A DNA stretch of 64,000 bases from Amycolatopsis methanolica 239 (GTDB taxonomy: Bacteria; Actinomycetota; Actinomycetes; Mycobacteriales; Pseudonocardiaceae). Below, in pieces: positions 53,077 through 62,493 of the stretch. Made by a program: the position numbers and the translations under genes. The stretch's first letter is position 1, and the number at the start of each line of letters is the position of its first letter. The DNA lies in contig NZ_CP009110.1 of the NCBI RefSeq assembly GCF_000739085.1, positions 3,410,001 through 3,474,000 on the forward strand. The letters are read 5' to 3'. The notes beneath the pieces are model-generated. The model was not told the DNA's origin and made no database searches. It saw only the letters and a program-made list of their open reading frames with translations.

Positions 53077-53535
53077 ATGGCCGAACCGGCCGCACCGCGG
53101 CTCGACGATCAGGTCTGCTTCGCGCTGTACGCCGCGTCCCGCGCGGTCACCTCGCTCTACCGGCCGCTGCTCGACGAGCTGGGCCTGACCTACCCGCAGT
53201 ACCTGGTGATGCTGGCGCTGTGGGAGCACGGCGAGCTGTCCGTCAAGGATCTTGGGCAGGCGCTGTCGCTGGACTCGGGGACGCTGTCGCCGCTGCTCAA
53301 GAGACTGGAGAAGCTGGAGTTCGTCCGGCGGGAGCGCCGCGCCGACGACGAGCGCTCGGTGTGCATCCGGCTGACGGACAAGGGCGACGGGCTGCGGTCG
53401 AAGGCCGTGCCGCTGCCGGGCGTGATCGGCGACGCGATGGGCCTGCCGCTGGACGAGCTGGAGGCACTGCGCGCGACGCTGCGCGGGCTCACCGCGTCGG
53501 TCAACGCCTACCGCGAGTCTCGGCCGGGCGTATAA
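53077..53535 (+). CDS. MarR-family regulator, OhrR type
   Basis: 152 residues from ATG 53077 after AAGGAGG. Cys14 in DQVCFALYAASR and Tyr18 match the peroxide-sensing Cys15/Tyr19 pair of B. subtilis OhrR, and the winged helix SVKDLGQALSLDSGTLSPLLKRLEKL is nearly identical in pattern. It should release its operator on oxidation by organic hydroperoxides. The divergent esterase gene is now broken, and no ohr gene is next to it. Confidence 0.88.
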   Translation: MAEPAAPRLDDQVCFALYAASRAVTSLYRPLLDELGLTYPQYLVMLALWEHGELSVKDLGQALSLDSGTLSPLLKRLEKLEFVRRERRADDERSVCIRLTDKGDGLRSKAVPLPGVIGDAMGLPLDELEALRATLRGLTASVNAYRESRPGV

Positions 53536-53624
53536 CGACCTATACGGCGCGGCGCTGGTGCGTGCGGCCGGGTGACCCGGACCCCTAGTCTGCGGGGAAG
53601 GGCCCCCGACCGAGAGGATTCCAC

Positions 53625-55277
53625 GTGCTCGACCTGCTGGTGCGCAATGTCCGTGCGCTGACCGTGTCCGACGAGCGTCCCCGCGCGCACACCGTGGGCG
53701 TGCTGCACGGGCGGATCGTCGGCCTCGACGAGGAGGTCGAGGGCCTGGCCGCCCGCACCGTGGTGGACGGCGGCGGCGCGGTGCTCACGCCCGGTTTCGC
53801 CGACGCGCACAACCACATGGTCTGGTACGGCCTGTCGCTGGCCGAGATCGACCTGTCCGGCTGCCGCACGCTGGACGAGCTGTACGACATGGTCGCCGCG
53901 CGGGCCGCCGAACTGCCGTCGGACGCGTGGGTGATCGGCTCGAAGTACGACGACTTCGTGCTGGGCGGGCACCCCGACCGCGCCGCGCTGGACCGCGCCG
54001 GCGGCGGGCGCGCGGTGTGGCTCAAGCACCGGTCGGCGCACATGTGCACGGTGAGCTCCGCGATCCTCGCCCAGGCCGGCGTGCTCGACGGCTCGGCGCG
54101 CGTGCCCGAGGGCGGGGTGGTGGCCCGCGACGACGACGGCGCACCCACCGGCCTGCTCGGCGAGCAGGCCCAGCAGCTGGTGGACGTGCTGGTCAAGCCC
54201 TACCCGGTGGAGGAGCTGGCGGCGGCGATCGAGCGCGCCGCGAAGGTCTACGTCAGCGAGGGGCTCACCGCGGTGACCGAGGCCGGGATCGGCGGCGGCT
54301 GGATCGGGCACAGCCCGGCCGAGGCGACGGCCTACCACCTGGCGCGCGAACGCGGAGCGCTGCCGCTGCGGGTGGAGCTGATGCCGGCCAGCGAGGTGCT
54401 GCACCCGCTCGGCGGCAACCCGGCCGACACCGGCTCGATCGGCGTCGACCTGGGCCTGCGCAGCGGGTTCGGCGACGAGTTCCTGCGCCTGGGCCCGATG
54501 AAGATCTTCACCGACGGCGCGCTGAGCAGCCGGACCGCCGCACTGACCGAGCCGTTCTGCTCGCACGGCGGGCTCGGCGTGCTGCAGGACGATCCGAAGG
54601 TGCTGCGGGACACCATCGTCGCCGCGCACCGCAGCGGGTGGCGGGTGGCCGCGCACGCGATCGGCGACCGCGCCATCGACCTGACGCTGGACGCGTTCGA
54701 GGAGGCCCAGCGGGTGCTGCCGCGCCCGGACGTGCGGCACCGCATCGAGCACGCCGCGATGGTGCGGCCGGACCAGCTGCCGCGGCTGGTCGCGCTCGGG
54801 GTGGTCCCGGTGCCGCAGGCCCGGTTCCTGGCCGAGATCGGCGACACGATGGCCGAGGCGCTGGGCGAGGCGCGGGTGCCGTGGCTGTACCGGCAGAAGT
54901 CCTTCGTGGACGCCGGGCTGCGGGTGCCGGGCAGCTCCGACCGGCCGTGCGTCGGCGTCGGCGCGCCGCTGGCCGGCCTGCGGTCGATGATCGAGCGGAC
55001 GACCAGCGCCGGGGTGGTGCTGAGCCCGGACGAGCGGGTCGGCGCGGAAGAGGCGCTGCGGGCCTGCACCGCGCACCCGGCGTGGGCTTCCCACCAGGAA
55101 CACGAACGCGGCCGGCTCGTCCCGGGCCTGCGCGCGGACATGGTGCTGCTCGACGACGACCCGACCACGGTGCCGAGCGAGCGGATCAGCGAGATCGGCG
55201 TGCTGGCGACGTTCGTCGGCGGCCGCTGCGTGCACGGTGCGGACGGGCTGCGGGCCGACGGGCCGGCGCCGGTCTGA
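53625..55277 (+). CDS. YtcJ-like metal-dependent amidohydrolase
   Basis: 550 residues, GTG start 53625. HxH motif GFADAHNHMVWYGLSLAEIDL, later WLKHRSAHMC, MKIFTDGALSSRTAALTEPF, and AAHAIGDRAIDLTLDAFEEA with DVRHRIEHAAMV, the standard ligands of the amidohydrolase barrel in the YtcJ/NfdA group. Members hydrolyse formamides and related amides in the cytosol. It converges with the DUF1015 gene one base apart (stops at 55277 and 55279). Confidence 0.88.
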   Translation: MLDLLVRNVRALTVSDERPRAHTVGVLHGRIVGLDEEVEGLAARTVVDGGGAVLTPGFADAHNHMVWYGLSLAEIDLSGCRTLDELYDMVAARAAELPSDAWVIGSKYDDFVLGGHPDRAALDRAGGGRAVWLKHRSAHMCTVSSAILAQAGVLDGSARVPEGGVVARDDDGAPTGLLGEQAQQLVDVLVKPYPVEELAAAIERAAKVYVSEGLTAVTEAGIGGGWIGHSPAEATAYHLARERGALPLRVELMPASEVLHPLGGNPADTGSIGVDLGLRSGFGDEFLRLGPMKIFTDGALSSRTAALTEPFCSHGGLGVLQDDPKVLRDTIVAAHRSGWRVAAHAIGDRAIDLTLDAFEEAQRVLPRPDVRHRIEHAAMVRPDQLPRLVALGVVPVPQARFLAEIGDTMAEALGEARVPWLYRQKSFVDAGLRVPGSSDRPCVGVGAPLAGLRSMIERTTSAGVVLSPDERVGAEEALRACTAHPAWASHQEHERGRLVPGLRADMVLLDDDPTTVPSERISEIGVLATFVGGRCVHGADGLRADGPAPV

Positions 55278-55278
55278 G

Positions 55279-56394
55279 TCACGCCTCCAGGGCGGCGAGC
55301 AGCAGCCCGCTGCGCGGCTTCGGGGTGAAGTACGTGCTCTTGCGCGGCATGCGGCGGCCCTGCGCGTGCGCGGCGAGCACTTCGGACAGCGGGACGGGCG
55401 CCAGGCGCAGCACGGCGTCCGTCCCCGGTCCGGGGGAGTGCTCGTCGGGCAGCGCGTGCACGTGCGGGCCTTCCGGGTCGAGGCCGAGTGCCCTGTCCAG
55501 CAACAGGTTCTCCACCAGGGCGTGGTCCGGTCCACCGCCGGGCAGTGCCACCAGCAGCTCGCCGCCGCGGGCGGAGACGGTCACTGTGCCGGGCTCAACG
55601 GCGTCCACTTCGGACACTTCGCGCACGGTCAGCCCGGCGGCGCGCCACGCGGCGGTCAGTTCGCGGACATCGAGTCCGGTGCCGCTGATCGTGCGGTGGA
55701 TCGCGCCGATGTGCAGGTCCGGCCCCGCGGTCACCAGGGCCAGCAGCGGCGTGCCTGCCTCGGCCGCGGCGGCCACGCGGTGGTTGCCGTCGGCCACCAG
55801 CAGGGGCGCGGCGCGCACGGCGGCGAGCAACCGGTCCTGCTCGTCGCCGGGACCGGTGAGCCACAACCGGTGCGAGCGGCCCGCGCCGTCGGTCAGGTCC
55901 ACCGCGGGATCACCGCGCATCGCGGCCAGCGCGGCGGGCGTGAGTCCGTCGCCGGTGACCGGCACCAGCATGGCCGCGCTCGTCGCGCAGCCGAGCGCCC
56001 GCAGCGCCGCGGCGCGTTCGACGACGACACCGGCGTAGACCTCCTCGCTGTGCCGGATCCGCGCGCCGACCGCGGACGGGTCGACCAGGCACAGCACCCC
56101 CGCCGCGGTCCCGTCGCGCCCGGCGATGCGGTACGGCGCCACCACCTCGCGCACGCGCCGGTAGTCCCGTTCCCGCAACCGGTCCAGCATCGCGCGCGCC
56201 GCGGGCAGGGCTTCCCGCAGCGAAGCCGCACCCGGCCGCCGGTGCGGGTGCTGCACCGCCAGCAGCGAATCACCCGGGGTCGCGGCCAGAGCCGCGGTGA
56301 TCTCGTCGGCGTCGGCGAACTCGTCCACGTCCGGACCGGTCACCGGCCCGTGGGGCACCCAGCCGGTGCCGATCGCGCGCGCCCATTCCGCCAT
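55279..56394 (-). CDS. DUF1015 family protein
   Basis: 371 residues. Typical features are LLAVQHPHRRPGA, VREVVAPYRIAGRDGTAAGVLCLVDPSAVGARIRHSEEVY, the central LLVADGNHRVAAAAEAGTP (ADGHHR-like motif) and the C-terminal RMPRKSTYFTPKPRSGLLL. The (D)GxHR motif resembles a ParB/sulfiredoxin fold nucleotide site. Unlike most family members, which are near serine synthesis genes, this one follows an alpha/beta hydrolase gene on the same strand. Function unknown. Confidence 0.85.
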   Translation of the reverse strand: MAEWARAIGTGWVPHGPVTGPDVDEFADADEITAALAATPGDSLLAVQHPHRRPGAASLREALPAARAMLDRLRERDYRRVREVVAPYRIAGRDGTAAGVLCLVDPSAVGARIRHSEEVYAGVVVERAAALRALGCATSAAMLVPVTGDGLTPAALAAMRGDPAVDLTDGAGRSHRLWLTGPGDEQDRLLAAVRAAPLLVADGNHRVAAAAEAGTPLLALVTAGPDLHIGAIHRTISGTGLDVRELTAAWRAAGLTVREVSEVDAVEPGTVTVSARGGELLVALPGGGPDHALVENLLLDRALGLDPEGPHVHALPDEHSPGPGTDAVLRLAPVPLSEVLAAHAQGRRMPRKSTYFTPKPRSGLLLAALEA

Positions 56395-56417
56395 ACCCCG
56401 ATCCTGCCGGACCGGGC

Positions 56418-57212
56418 TCAGCTCGCCTGCGACAGCTCGCGGGTCTCGTCCCGCGCCCAGCGGGCCAGGCGCGGCGCCGCGGCCAGGTAGAAGTCCGGGT
56501 CCAGCCCCATGCCGGTGTGCGTGCTGTGGATCTCGGCGCACTCGGCGTACGGGTCCAGGCACAGCTGCCACGGCGCGATCGCGTCTTCGCGCGAGTACAC
56601 CGCCAGCGCGGGCACCTCCGGCGGCAGGGGCGCGGCCAGCGCCTTGATGTTCTCGTCGTAGCACGGCCCGGTGAAGCAGTCCAGGTCCATCAGGCCAGGA
56701 ATGCCCAAAGTGGACAGACGGGCGAGGACGCGGGCGACCCGCACCACCTTCGGGTGCGCGCCGAGCGGATCCAGCACGGGGCTGCCGAGCATCACCAGTC
56801 CGCACACCAGATCCGGGCGGCGGATCGCGGCCAGCCGCGCCAGCCAGCCCCCGCGGCTCTGCCCGATGATCACCACGCGGCCGCCGGTCTCCTCGGCGTG
56901 CTGCTCCAGCCGGGCCTCGATGCGGTCGACCAGTTCGGTGGTGCACCCGACGTTGAAACCGATCCGGGACCCGGCAGGCCGGTACCCGCGCGCCTTCAGC
57001 CACGCGCTCGCCAGGGTCATGCTGCGATCGCCGAACCCGAAACCGGGCACCAGCAGCACACCCAGCCCGCCGCCCTCCTCGGGGTCCCTGGGCCGCCAGA
57101 TCGGATGACGCAGTAGTCGCGGGAAGTCCAGCAGGGCCAGCAACAGGTGCTCGCGCGTAGCGGTGCGGATGGTTTCGCCCGCTTCACGCGCGGGCTGGAG
57201 CAGCGTCAACAT
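56418..57212 (-). CDS. Alpha/beta-hydrolase fold protein, intact
   Basis: 264 residues from ATG 57210-57212. LGVLLVPGFGFGDRSM holds the oxyanion loop, VVIIGQSRGGWLARL the Ser nucleophile, and ALAVYSREDAIAPWQLCLDP and EIHSTHTGMGLDPDFY the Asp and His. It is the only intact hydrolase of this fold in the second half of the window. It is upstream of the DUF1015 gene (23-base gap) and likely co-transcribed. Substrate unknown. Confidence 0.82.
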   Translation of the reverse strand: MLTLLQPAREAGETIRTATREHLLLALLDFPRLLRHPIWRPRDPEEGGGLGVLLVPGFGFGDRSMTLASAWLKARGYRPAGSRIGFNVGCTTELVDRIEARLEQHAEETGGRVVIIGQSRGGWLARLAAIRRPDLVCGLVMLGSPVLDPLGAHPKVVRVARVLARLSTLGIPGLMDLDCFTGPCYDENIKALAAPLPPEVPALAVYSREDAIAPWQLCLDPYAECAEIHSTHTGMGLDPDFYLAAAPRLARWARDETRELSQAS

Positions 57213-57309
57213 GTGCGGCCTCCTCGCAACTGAAGAGACCATTGATCTACCCAGAATCCGCGCGGTTGACACCTGGAGCCGTATCCCACCGTCGAAAGGG
57301 GACGCGAAG

Positions 57310-58350
57310 TCAGCCCCGTCTCCCGGACCGCAGGTACCGTGCCGGGGTCGTGCCGGTCCACCGGCGGAACGCGTAGATGAAACTCGACGCCTCCGCGTAT
57401 CCCAGCCGCAGCGCCACATCCTCCACCGACAGCGCGCCGGTCGCGAGCATCTCCTCGGCGAGCGCCTGCCGGACCTCGTCGAGCAGGCCGCGGAAACTGG
57501 TGCCGGCGTCCTCCAGCCGCCGCCGCAGGGTCCGGGTGCTGACGTTGAGCTCCCGCGCCACGTCCTCCATCGCGAGCGTGCCCCCGACGCGGATCAGCTT
57601 GTCCCGAACCTGGTGCGCGATGCCGGAGCGGGCGCGGCGCCGGCTGACCAGCTCACGGCACTGCGCCTCGCACAACGCGACCGTGTGCTCACTGGCCTGC
57701 GGCAGCGGCTGCCCCAGTGCGGCCGCGTCGATCGCCACGTGGTGCGCGGGCGCGCCGAACACCGGCCGGCACCCGAAGACCTCCTCGTACCGGCCCGGAT
57801 CGGGTGGCGCGGGGAACCGGAACTCCAGGCGCCGCACGTTCAGGCCGCCGGGCAGGAGGTCGTGCATCACCGTGTGGATCGCGCTGACGTCGCGCTCCAG
57901 CAGGAACCGGCGCACGTCGTGCGGCAGCCCGTCGTCCCGCAGCTCGAAGCGCAGCTCCTCGGCGGCCAGCTCGACCACCGGCAGGCAGAAGATGAAGCTG
58001 AGGTCGAGGTAACGCAGGGCGAAAGTGATCGCGTCGCGCAGCGTCGGGCTGCTGATGCAGGCGAACCCGAAGACGCCGAACGTGGTGACCCGGTAGCGGA
58101 CACCGGCGTCCAGGCCGAGGCCGGGCGGGTCGCCCAGCTCCCGCACGAGGTTGCGTGCGACGGTCAGTTCCTGGTGCGCGTCGACCTGCGCCGCCGGGTC
58201 GTCCAGGCGCGCCGTGGGCAGGCCGGTGCCGCGCAGCAGGGCGTCCCGCGGCACCCCGCGCTCGGCCCCGAAGCGGACGAGCAGGGCGACGCTGGCGACG
58301 CCGCGGGGGAAGTCCCAGTCCCGGACGGCGACGGGCAGCTGCTGACTCAT
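57310..58350 (-). CDS. AraC-family transcriptional regulator
   Basis: 346 residues. An N-terminal arabinose-binding-like (OruR/ArgR-type) domain (to about residue 240) and a C-terminal double helix-turn-helix: MEDVARELNVSTRTLRRRLEDAG and SVEDVALRLGYAEASSFIYAFRRWTG, TPARYL. Regulators of this group control degradation of fatty acids, steroids or cyclic ketones. It is divergent from the two-gene oxidoreductase operon at 58491 with a 140-base gap, and so is its likely activator. Confidence 0.9.
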   Translation of the reverse strand: MSQQLPVAVRDWDFPRGVASVALLVRFGAERGVPRDALLRGTGLPTARLDDPAAQVDAHQELTVARNLVRELGDPPGLGLDAGVRYRVTTFGVFGFACISSPTLRDAITFALRYLDLSFIFCLPVVELAAEELRFELRDDGLPHDVRRFLLERDVSAIHTVMHDLLPGGLNVRRLEFRFPAPPDPGRYEEVFGCRPVFGAPAHHVAIDAAALGQPLPQASEHTVALCEAQCRELVSRRRARSGIAHQVRDKLIRVGGTLAMEDVARELNVSTRTLRRRLEDAGTSFRGLLDEVRQALAEEMLATGALSVEDVALRLGYAEASSFIYAFRRWTGTTPARYLRSGRRG

Positions 58351-58490
58351 GGCCGGAAGTATGGATTCCGCCGGTCACCGGCCCGCGACCGGGGTGGCCG
58401 AAAATCTCGGTTTCCTGGCCGCTGGTCTCTGTGGCGGAGTGAGCCGCAGCACTTACTGTGGAGTAGCCCCACTCACCGCCGAGGAGCAGC

Positions 58491-59978
58491 ATGGCACGCA
58501 CCACCGCCCACCGACCGCCGTCCGTCGTCATCATCGGCGCCGGGTTCGGCGGCCTGGCCGTCGCGACCGAACTGGTCCGCGCCGGTTTCCGCGACTTCAC
58601 CATCCTGGAGAGAGCGGACGAGATCGGCGGGGTGTGGCGGGAGAACACCTACCCCGGCGCCGGGTGCGACATCCCGTCGCCGCTGTACTCGTTCTCCCAC
58701 CGGCCCAACCCGGACTGGCCGATGCGGTTCTCCCTGCAGGCCGACATCAAGGGCTACCTCGAGGAGGTCGCCCGCGAGTACGGGGTGACCGACCGGATCC
58801 GGTTCGGCACCGGCGTCGCCGGGGCGGAATTCGACGAGGCCACCGGCCGGTGGCGCGTGCGCACCGAAGCCGGCGAGGTCATCGAGGCCGGCGTCCTGGT
58901 GCCCGCCGTGGGCCAGCTGTCCCAGCCTGCGATGCCGGACCTGCCGGGCCGCGAGTCCTTCCGCGGGCGGGCTTTCCACTCCGCGGCCTGGGACCACGAC
59001 GCCGACCTCACCGGCAAGCGGGTCGCGGTGATCGGCACCGGCGCCAGCGCGATCCAGTTCGTGCCGAAGCTGCAGCAGATCGCCGCCCACGTGACGGTGT
59101 TCCAGCGGTCGGCGCCGTGGATCGTGCCCAAGAACGACATCGCTTACCAGCCCTGGCACCGCGCGATGTTCCGCCGCCTGCCGGTCACCCAGAAGATCGA
59201 GCGTTTCCGGATCTGGCTGATCTGCGAGTTCCTCTCGCTCGGGCTCGTTGACCTCCCGGTCGTGCGCCGGTACCTGGAACGGCTGGCGAGCAGGCACCTG
59301 GAGAGCCAGGTGCCCGACCCGGAGCTGCGCGCCAAGCTCACGCCGGACTACGAGCCCGGGTGCAAGCGGGCGCTGTTCTCCAACGAGTACTACCCGGCGC
59401 TGACCCGGCCCAACGTCACCGTCGAAACCGAGAAGATCGTCGAGATCGTGCCCGAGGGCGTGCGCACCGCCGACGGCGTGGTGCACGAGGCGGACGTGCT
59501 GGTGTACGGCACCGGGTTCCGCGCCACCGACTTCCTGGTCCCGATGACGGTGCGCGGCCGCGGCGGGGCGGAGCTGGCCGACACCTGGCGCGACGGCGCG
59601 TGGGCCTACCTCGGCATCACCGTGCCGCAGTTCCCGAACCTGTTCCTCGTGTACGGGCCCAACACGAACCTGGGGGGCAACTCGATCGTCTACATGCTCG
59701 AGTCGCAGGCCCGCTACATCGTGCAGGCGGTGCGCGCGCTGGCGAGCAGGCCGGGCGTGGCGCTCGACGTCAAGCCCGAGGTCGCCGCGCGCTTCGACAC
59801 CGTCCTGCAGCGCAAGCTTGGCCGCTCGGTGTGGACCCGCTGTTCCAGCTGGTACCGCAACGAGGCGGGCCGGATCGTCAACAACTGGCCAGGCACGGTC
59901 ACGCAGTACCGGCTGAAGACCCGGACCCTGGATCTGAACGACTACCGCGCGATCGCGGCGGGAGGGGACGGCGCATGA
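58491..59978 (+). CDS. Class B flavin monooxygenase, Baeyer-Villiger type
   Basis: 495 residues. Two Rossmann motifs: VVIIGAGFGGLAVATELVRAG (FAD) and GKRVAVIGTGASAIQFVPKL (NADPH), with the BVMO fingerprint FRGRAFHSAAWD (F-x-G-x3-H-x3-W-D) just before the second. It inserts oxygen next to ketones (or oxidises heteroatoms). Start ATG 58491 follows AGGAGCAGC. Its stop overlaps the GMC gene as ATGA, so ketone formed by an alcohol oxidase could pass to the monooxygenase (inference). Confidence 0.9.
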   Translation: MARTTAHRPPSVVIIGAGFGGLAVATELVRAGFRDFTILERADEIGGVWRENTYPGAGCDIPSPLYSFSHRPNPDWPMRFSLQADIKGYLEEVAREYGVTDRIRFGTGVAGAEFDEATGRWRVRTEAGEVIEAGVLVPAVGQLSQPAMPDLPGRESFRGRAFHSAAWDHDADLTGKRVAVIGTGASAIQFVPKLQQIAAHVTVFQRSAPWIVPKNDIAYQPWHRAMFRRLPVTQKIERFRIWLICEFLSLGLVDLPVVRRYLERLASRHLESQVPDPELRAKLTPDYEPGCKRALFSNEYYPALTRPNVTVETEKIVEIVPEGVRTADGVVHEADVLVYGTGFRATDFLVPMTVRGRGGAELADTWRDGAWAYLGITVPQFPNLFLVYGPNTNLGGNSIVYMLESQARYIVQAVRALASRPGVALDVKPEVAARFDTVLQRKLGRSVWTRCSSWYRNEAGRIVNNWPGTVTQYRLKTRTLDLNDYRAIAAGGDGA

Positions 59979-61672
59979 CCGGCGAGCTGGACTACGACGT
60001 CGTGGTGATCGGCTCGGGTTTCGGGGGCAGCGTGAGCGCGCTGCGCCTGACGGAGAAGGGCTACCGGGTCGGGGTGCTCGAGGCGGGCCGCCGGTTCGCC
60101 GACGACGAGTTCGCCAAGACCTCGTGGCGGCTGCGGAAGTACCTGTGGGCGCCGCTGCTGGGCTGCTTCGGCATACAGCGGCTGACGTTGCTGCGCGACA
60201 CCTTCATCCTGAGCGGCAGCGGTGTCGGCGGCGGGTCGCTGGTCTACGCCAACACGCTGTACGAGCCGCCGGCGCGGTTCTACGCCGACCCGCAGTGGGC
60301 GCACATCACGGACTGGCGCGACGAGCTGGCGCCCTACTACGACCAGGCGAAGCGGATGCTGGGTGTCACCCAGTACCCGGGCACCACGCGGGCCGACCGG
60401 GTGCTGCGGGAGGTGGCCGAGGACATGGGCATCGCCCACACGTTCCGGCCGACGCCGGTCGGGGTGCTGTTCGCGACCGGTGCCCAGATGCCCGGCGAGG
60501 AGGTGCCGGACCCGTTCTTCGGCGGTGTCGGCCCGGCCCGCCGCACGTGCCTCAACTGCGGGTCCTGCATGACCGGGTGCCGCCACGGCGCGAAGAACAC
60601 GCTGGTGAAGAACTACCTGCACCTCGCCGAGCGGGCGGGCGCGGTGGTGCACCCGCTGACCACGGTGGTGGACGTCCGCCCGTGTCCCGGCGGCGGGTAC
60701 GAGGTGAGCACCGTCCGCACCGGGTCGCGCAGGCGCCGCCGGACTTTCACCTGCGAGCAGGTCGTGTTCGCCGCGTCCGCACTGGGCACGCAGCGGCTGC
60801 TGCACCGGCTGCGTGACCGCGGTTCGCTGCCGAAGATCTCAAAGCGGCTCGGATACCTGTCGCGCACCAACTCCGAGGCGATCCTGGCGGTGCGCTCGCG
60901 CGACAAGAACGCCGACTACACCGACGGAGTCGCGATCACCTCGTCGATGCATCCGGATGAGGTCACGCACGTCGAGCCCGTGCGGTACGGCAAGGGCAGC
61001 AACCTGATGAGCCTGCTCGCCACGGTGCTGGTGGACGGCAAGGACGGGCACCGGCGGTGGGTGCTGGGCCTGCGGGAGCTGGCGCGGCACTGGCGGGAGC
61101 TGCCGCGCATCCAGAACCCGCGGAAGTGGTCGGAGCAGATGGTGGGCCTGCTGGTGATGCAGAGCCTGGACAACTCGGTGACCACCTACACGCGGCGGGG
61201 CCTGTTCGGCCGCCGGATGACGACGCGCCAGGGCGACGACGCGCCGAACCCGATGTGGATCCCGCACGGGCACGAGGTCGCGCGGCGGGTGGCGGAGAAG
61301 ATCGACGGCGTGCCCCAGGGCGCCTGGACCGACATGGCGAACATCCCGCTGACCGGGCACTTCATCGGCGGCTGCGCGATCGGCGACTCCCCGGAGACCG
61401 GTGTGGTCGACCCCTACCAGCGGCTGTACGGCTATCCCGGCCTGCACGTCGTGGACGGCTCGGCGATCTCGGCGAACCTGGGGGTGAACCCGTCCCTGAC
61501 GATCACCGCCCAGGCCGAACGGGCGCTCGCGCTGTGGCCGAACAACGGCGAGACCGACCAGCGGCCGCCAGTGGGTGCGCCCTACGCCCGGCTGGCCCCG
61601 GTGGCGCCGAAGAACCCCGTGGTGCCCGAGGCCGCGCCGGGCGCGCTGCGCCTGCCGGTCACGCCGGTCTGA
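59975..61672 (+). CDS. GMC oxidoreductase (cholesterol-oxidase-like, Cys-rich insert)
   Basis: 565 residues from ATG 59975, after GGAGGGG. FAD motif YDVVVIGSGFGGSVSALRLTEKG, second motif GSGVGGGSLVYANTLYEPP and C-terminal GLHVVDGSAISANLGVNPSLTITAQAER. A Cys-rich insert CLNCGSCMTGCRHGAKNT at about residue 189-206 is typical of the long cholesterol-oxidase-like dehydrogenases. It oxidises a secondary alcohol to ketone, probably of a sterol or alicyclic substrate. Coupled to the BVMO gene. A hairpin terminator follows. Confidence 0.9.
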   Translation: MTGELDYDVVVIGSGFGGSVSALRLTEKGYRVGVLEAGRRFADDEFAKTSWRLRKYLWAPLLGCFGIQRLTLLRDTFILSGSGVGGGSLVYANTLYEPPARFYADPQWAHITDWRDELAPYYDQAKRMLGVTQYPGTTRADRVLREVAEDMGIAHTFRPTPVGVLFATGAQMPGEEVPDPFFGGVGPARRTCLNCGSCMTGCRHGAKNTLVKNYLHLAERAGAVVHPLTTVVDVRPCPGGGYEVSTVRTGSRRRRRTFTCEQVVFAASALGTQRLLHRLRDRGSLPKISKRLGYLSRTNSEAILAVRSRDKNADYTDGVAITSSMHPDEVTHVEPVRYGKGSNLMSLLATVLVDGKDGHRRWVLGLRELARHWRELPRIQNPRKWSEQMVGLLVMQSLDNSVTTYTRRGLFGRRMTTRQGDDAPNPMWIPHGHEVARRVAEKIDGVPQGAWTDMANIPLTGHFIGGCAIGDSPETGVVDPYQRLYGYPGLHVVDGSAISANLGVNPSLTITAQAERALALWPNNGETDQRPPVGAPYARLAPVAPKNPVVPEAAPGALRLPVTPV

Positions 61673-61697
61673 GCCGGTGACCCTTGTGGTGGGAGCC

Positions 61698-61724
61698 GGT
61701 GGTGGCGGTTCGGCCGCCACCACC
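61698..61724. terminator. Hairpin terminator after the GMC gene
   Basis: GGTGGTGGCGG (61698-61708), loop TTCGG, CCGCCACCACC (61714-61724): a perfect 11-base stem 26 bases after the GMC stop. No U-tract, as common in high-GC actinobacteria. Confidence 0.75.
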
Positions 61725-61872
61725 ACGCGGCCATTCCGGTGCGGGCCGGGCAGCCGCCTCGCCTCATTCGCCGCGGTGCGGGAGCGGGTGCGCGTTCTGC
61801 TACTCCGTTCGAGGCTGCCGTCCGGCCTCGACCGCGGCGGTTGTCCTGTCCCTCCGAGCTGAGGTTTCGCTG

Positions 61873-62493
61873 ATGTCCGATCCGACCGAGTACCCGCCCG
61901 AGCCCTGGCGCCTGCGTGGCCACATGCACGTCTCCGCCTGGTGCGTGCCCGTCGGGGAGCTGCCCGGACTGCCGCCGGGCGTGCGGCCGCTCACCGTGGC
62001 CGGGTGGGCGGCCGTGCTCGCCGCGTGGGTCGACTACCAGCCGCCCAGTGTGCTGTCGTATCGGGAGCTCATGGTGACCGTCGTCGCGCGCGGCGGGATC
62101 GTCGTCACCATCCCGCACATCTGGGTCGACAGCCCGGCCTCCCTGGCCGGCGGGCGCGCCCTGTGGCACATCCCGAAGGAGCTCGCCGACTTCACCCTCG
62201 CCGACGAACCGGACTTCGCCGCGGAGGCCCGCGCGGACGGGGATCTGCTGGCGGGCGCGGAGTTCCGGCGCCGCCGCGCGCTGCCGGTTCGGTTGCCGCT
62301 GGCGTTCTCGGTCCTGCAGCGCGGCCCCAAGCGCAGCGGCGTGCGGGTGGCCGCCCGGTTCGGGGTGGCCCGATCGGTGTGGCGGGTCGGCGCGGGCGGC
62401 CCGCTGGCGTTCCTGGCCGGGCGCCGGCCGCTGCTCAGCCTGGTCGCCAGGGACTTCCGGATGCGGTTCGGTGTCGGCCGGAGCACCGAATGA
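61873..62493 (+). CDS. Acetoacetate decarboxylase-family protein
   Basis: 206 residues from ATG 61873. The family fold is shown by WCVPVGELPGLPPGV, YRELMVTVVARGGIVVTIPHIWVDS and GRALWHIPKELADFTL, where the Lys of IPKEL is at the Schiff-base position. It could decarboxylate a beta-keto acid or act on another carbonyl; activity outside true ADC is often different. It follows the GMC gene by 200 bases with a hairpin between, so it is probably a separate unit. Confidence 0.82.
   Translation: MSDPTEYPPEPWRLRGHMHVSAWCVPVGELPGLPPGVRPLTVAGWAAVLAAWVDYQPPSVLSYRELMVTVVARGGIVVTIPHIWVDSPASLAGGRALWHIPKELADFTLADEPDFAAEARADGDLLAGAEFRRRRALPVRLPLAFSVLQRGPKRSGVRVAARFGVARSVWRVGAGGPLAFLAGRRPLLSLVARDFRMRFGVGRSTE

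Noticed and set aside
55279-57003. 574-residue minus-strand frame that seems to extend DUF1015
   Set aside because: Residues before ATG 56394 are an out-of-frame reading of the upstream hydrolase gene, which has its own clear motifs.
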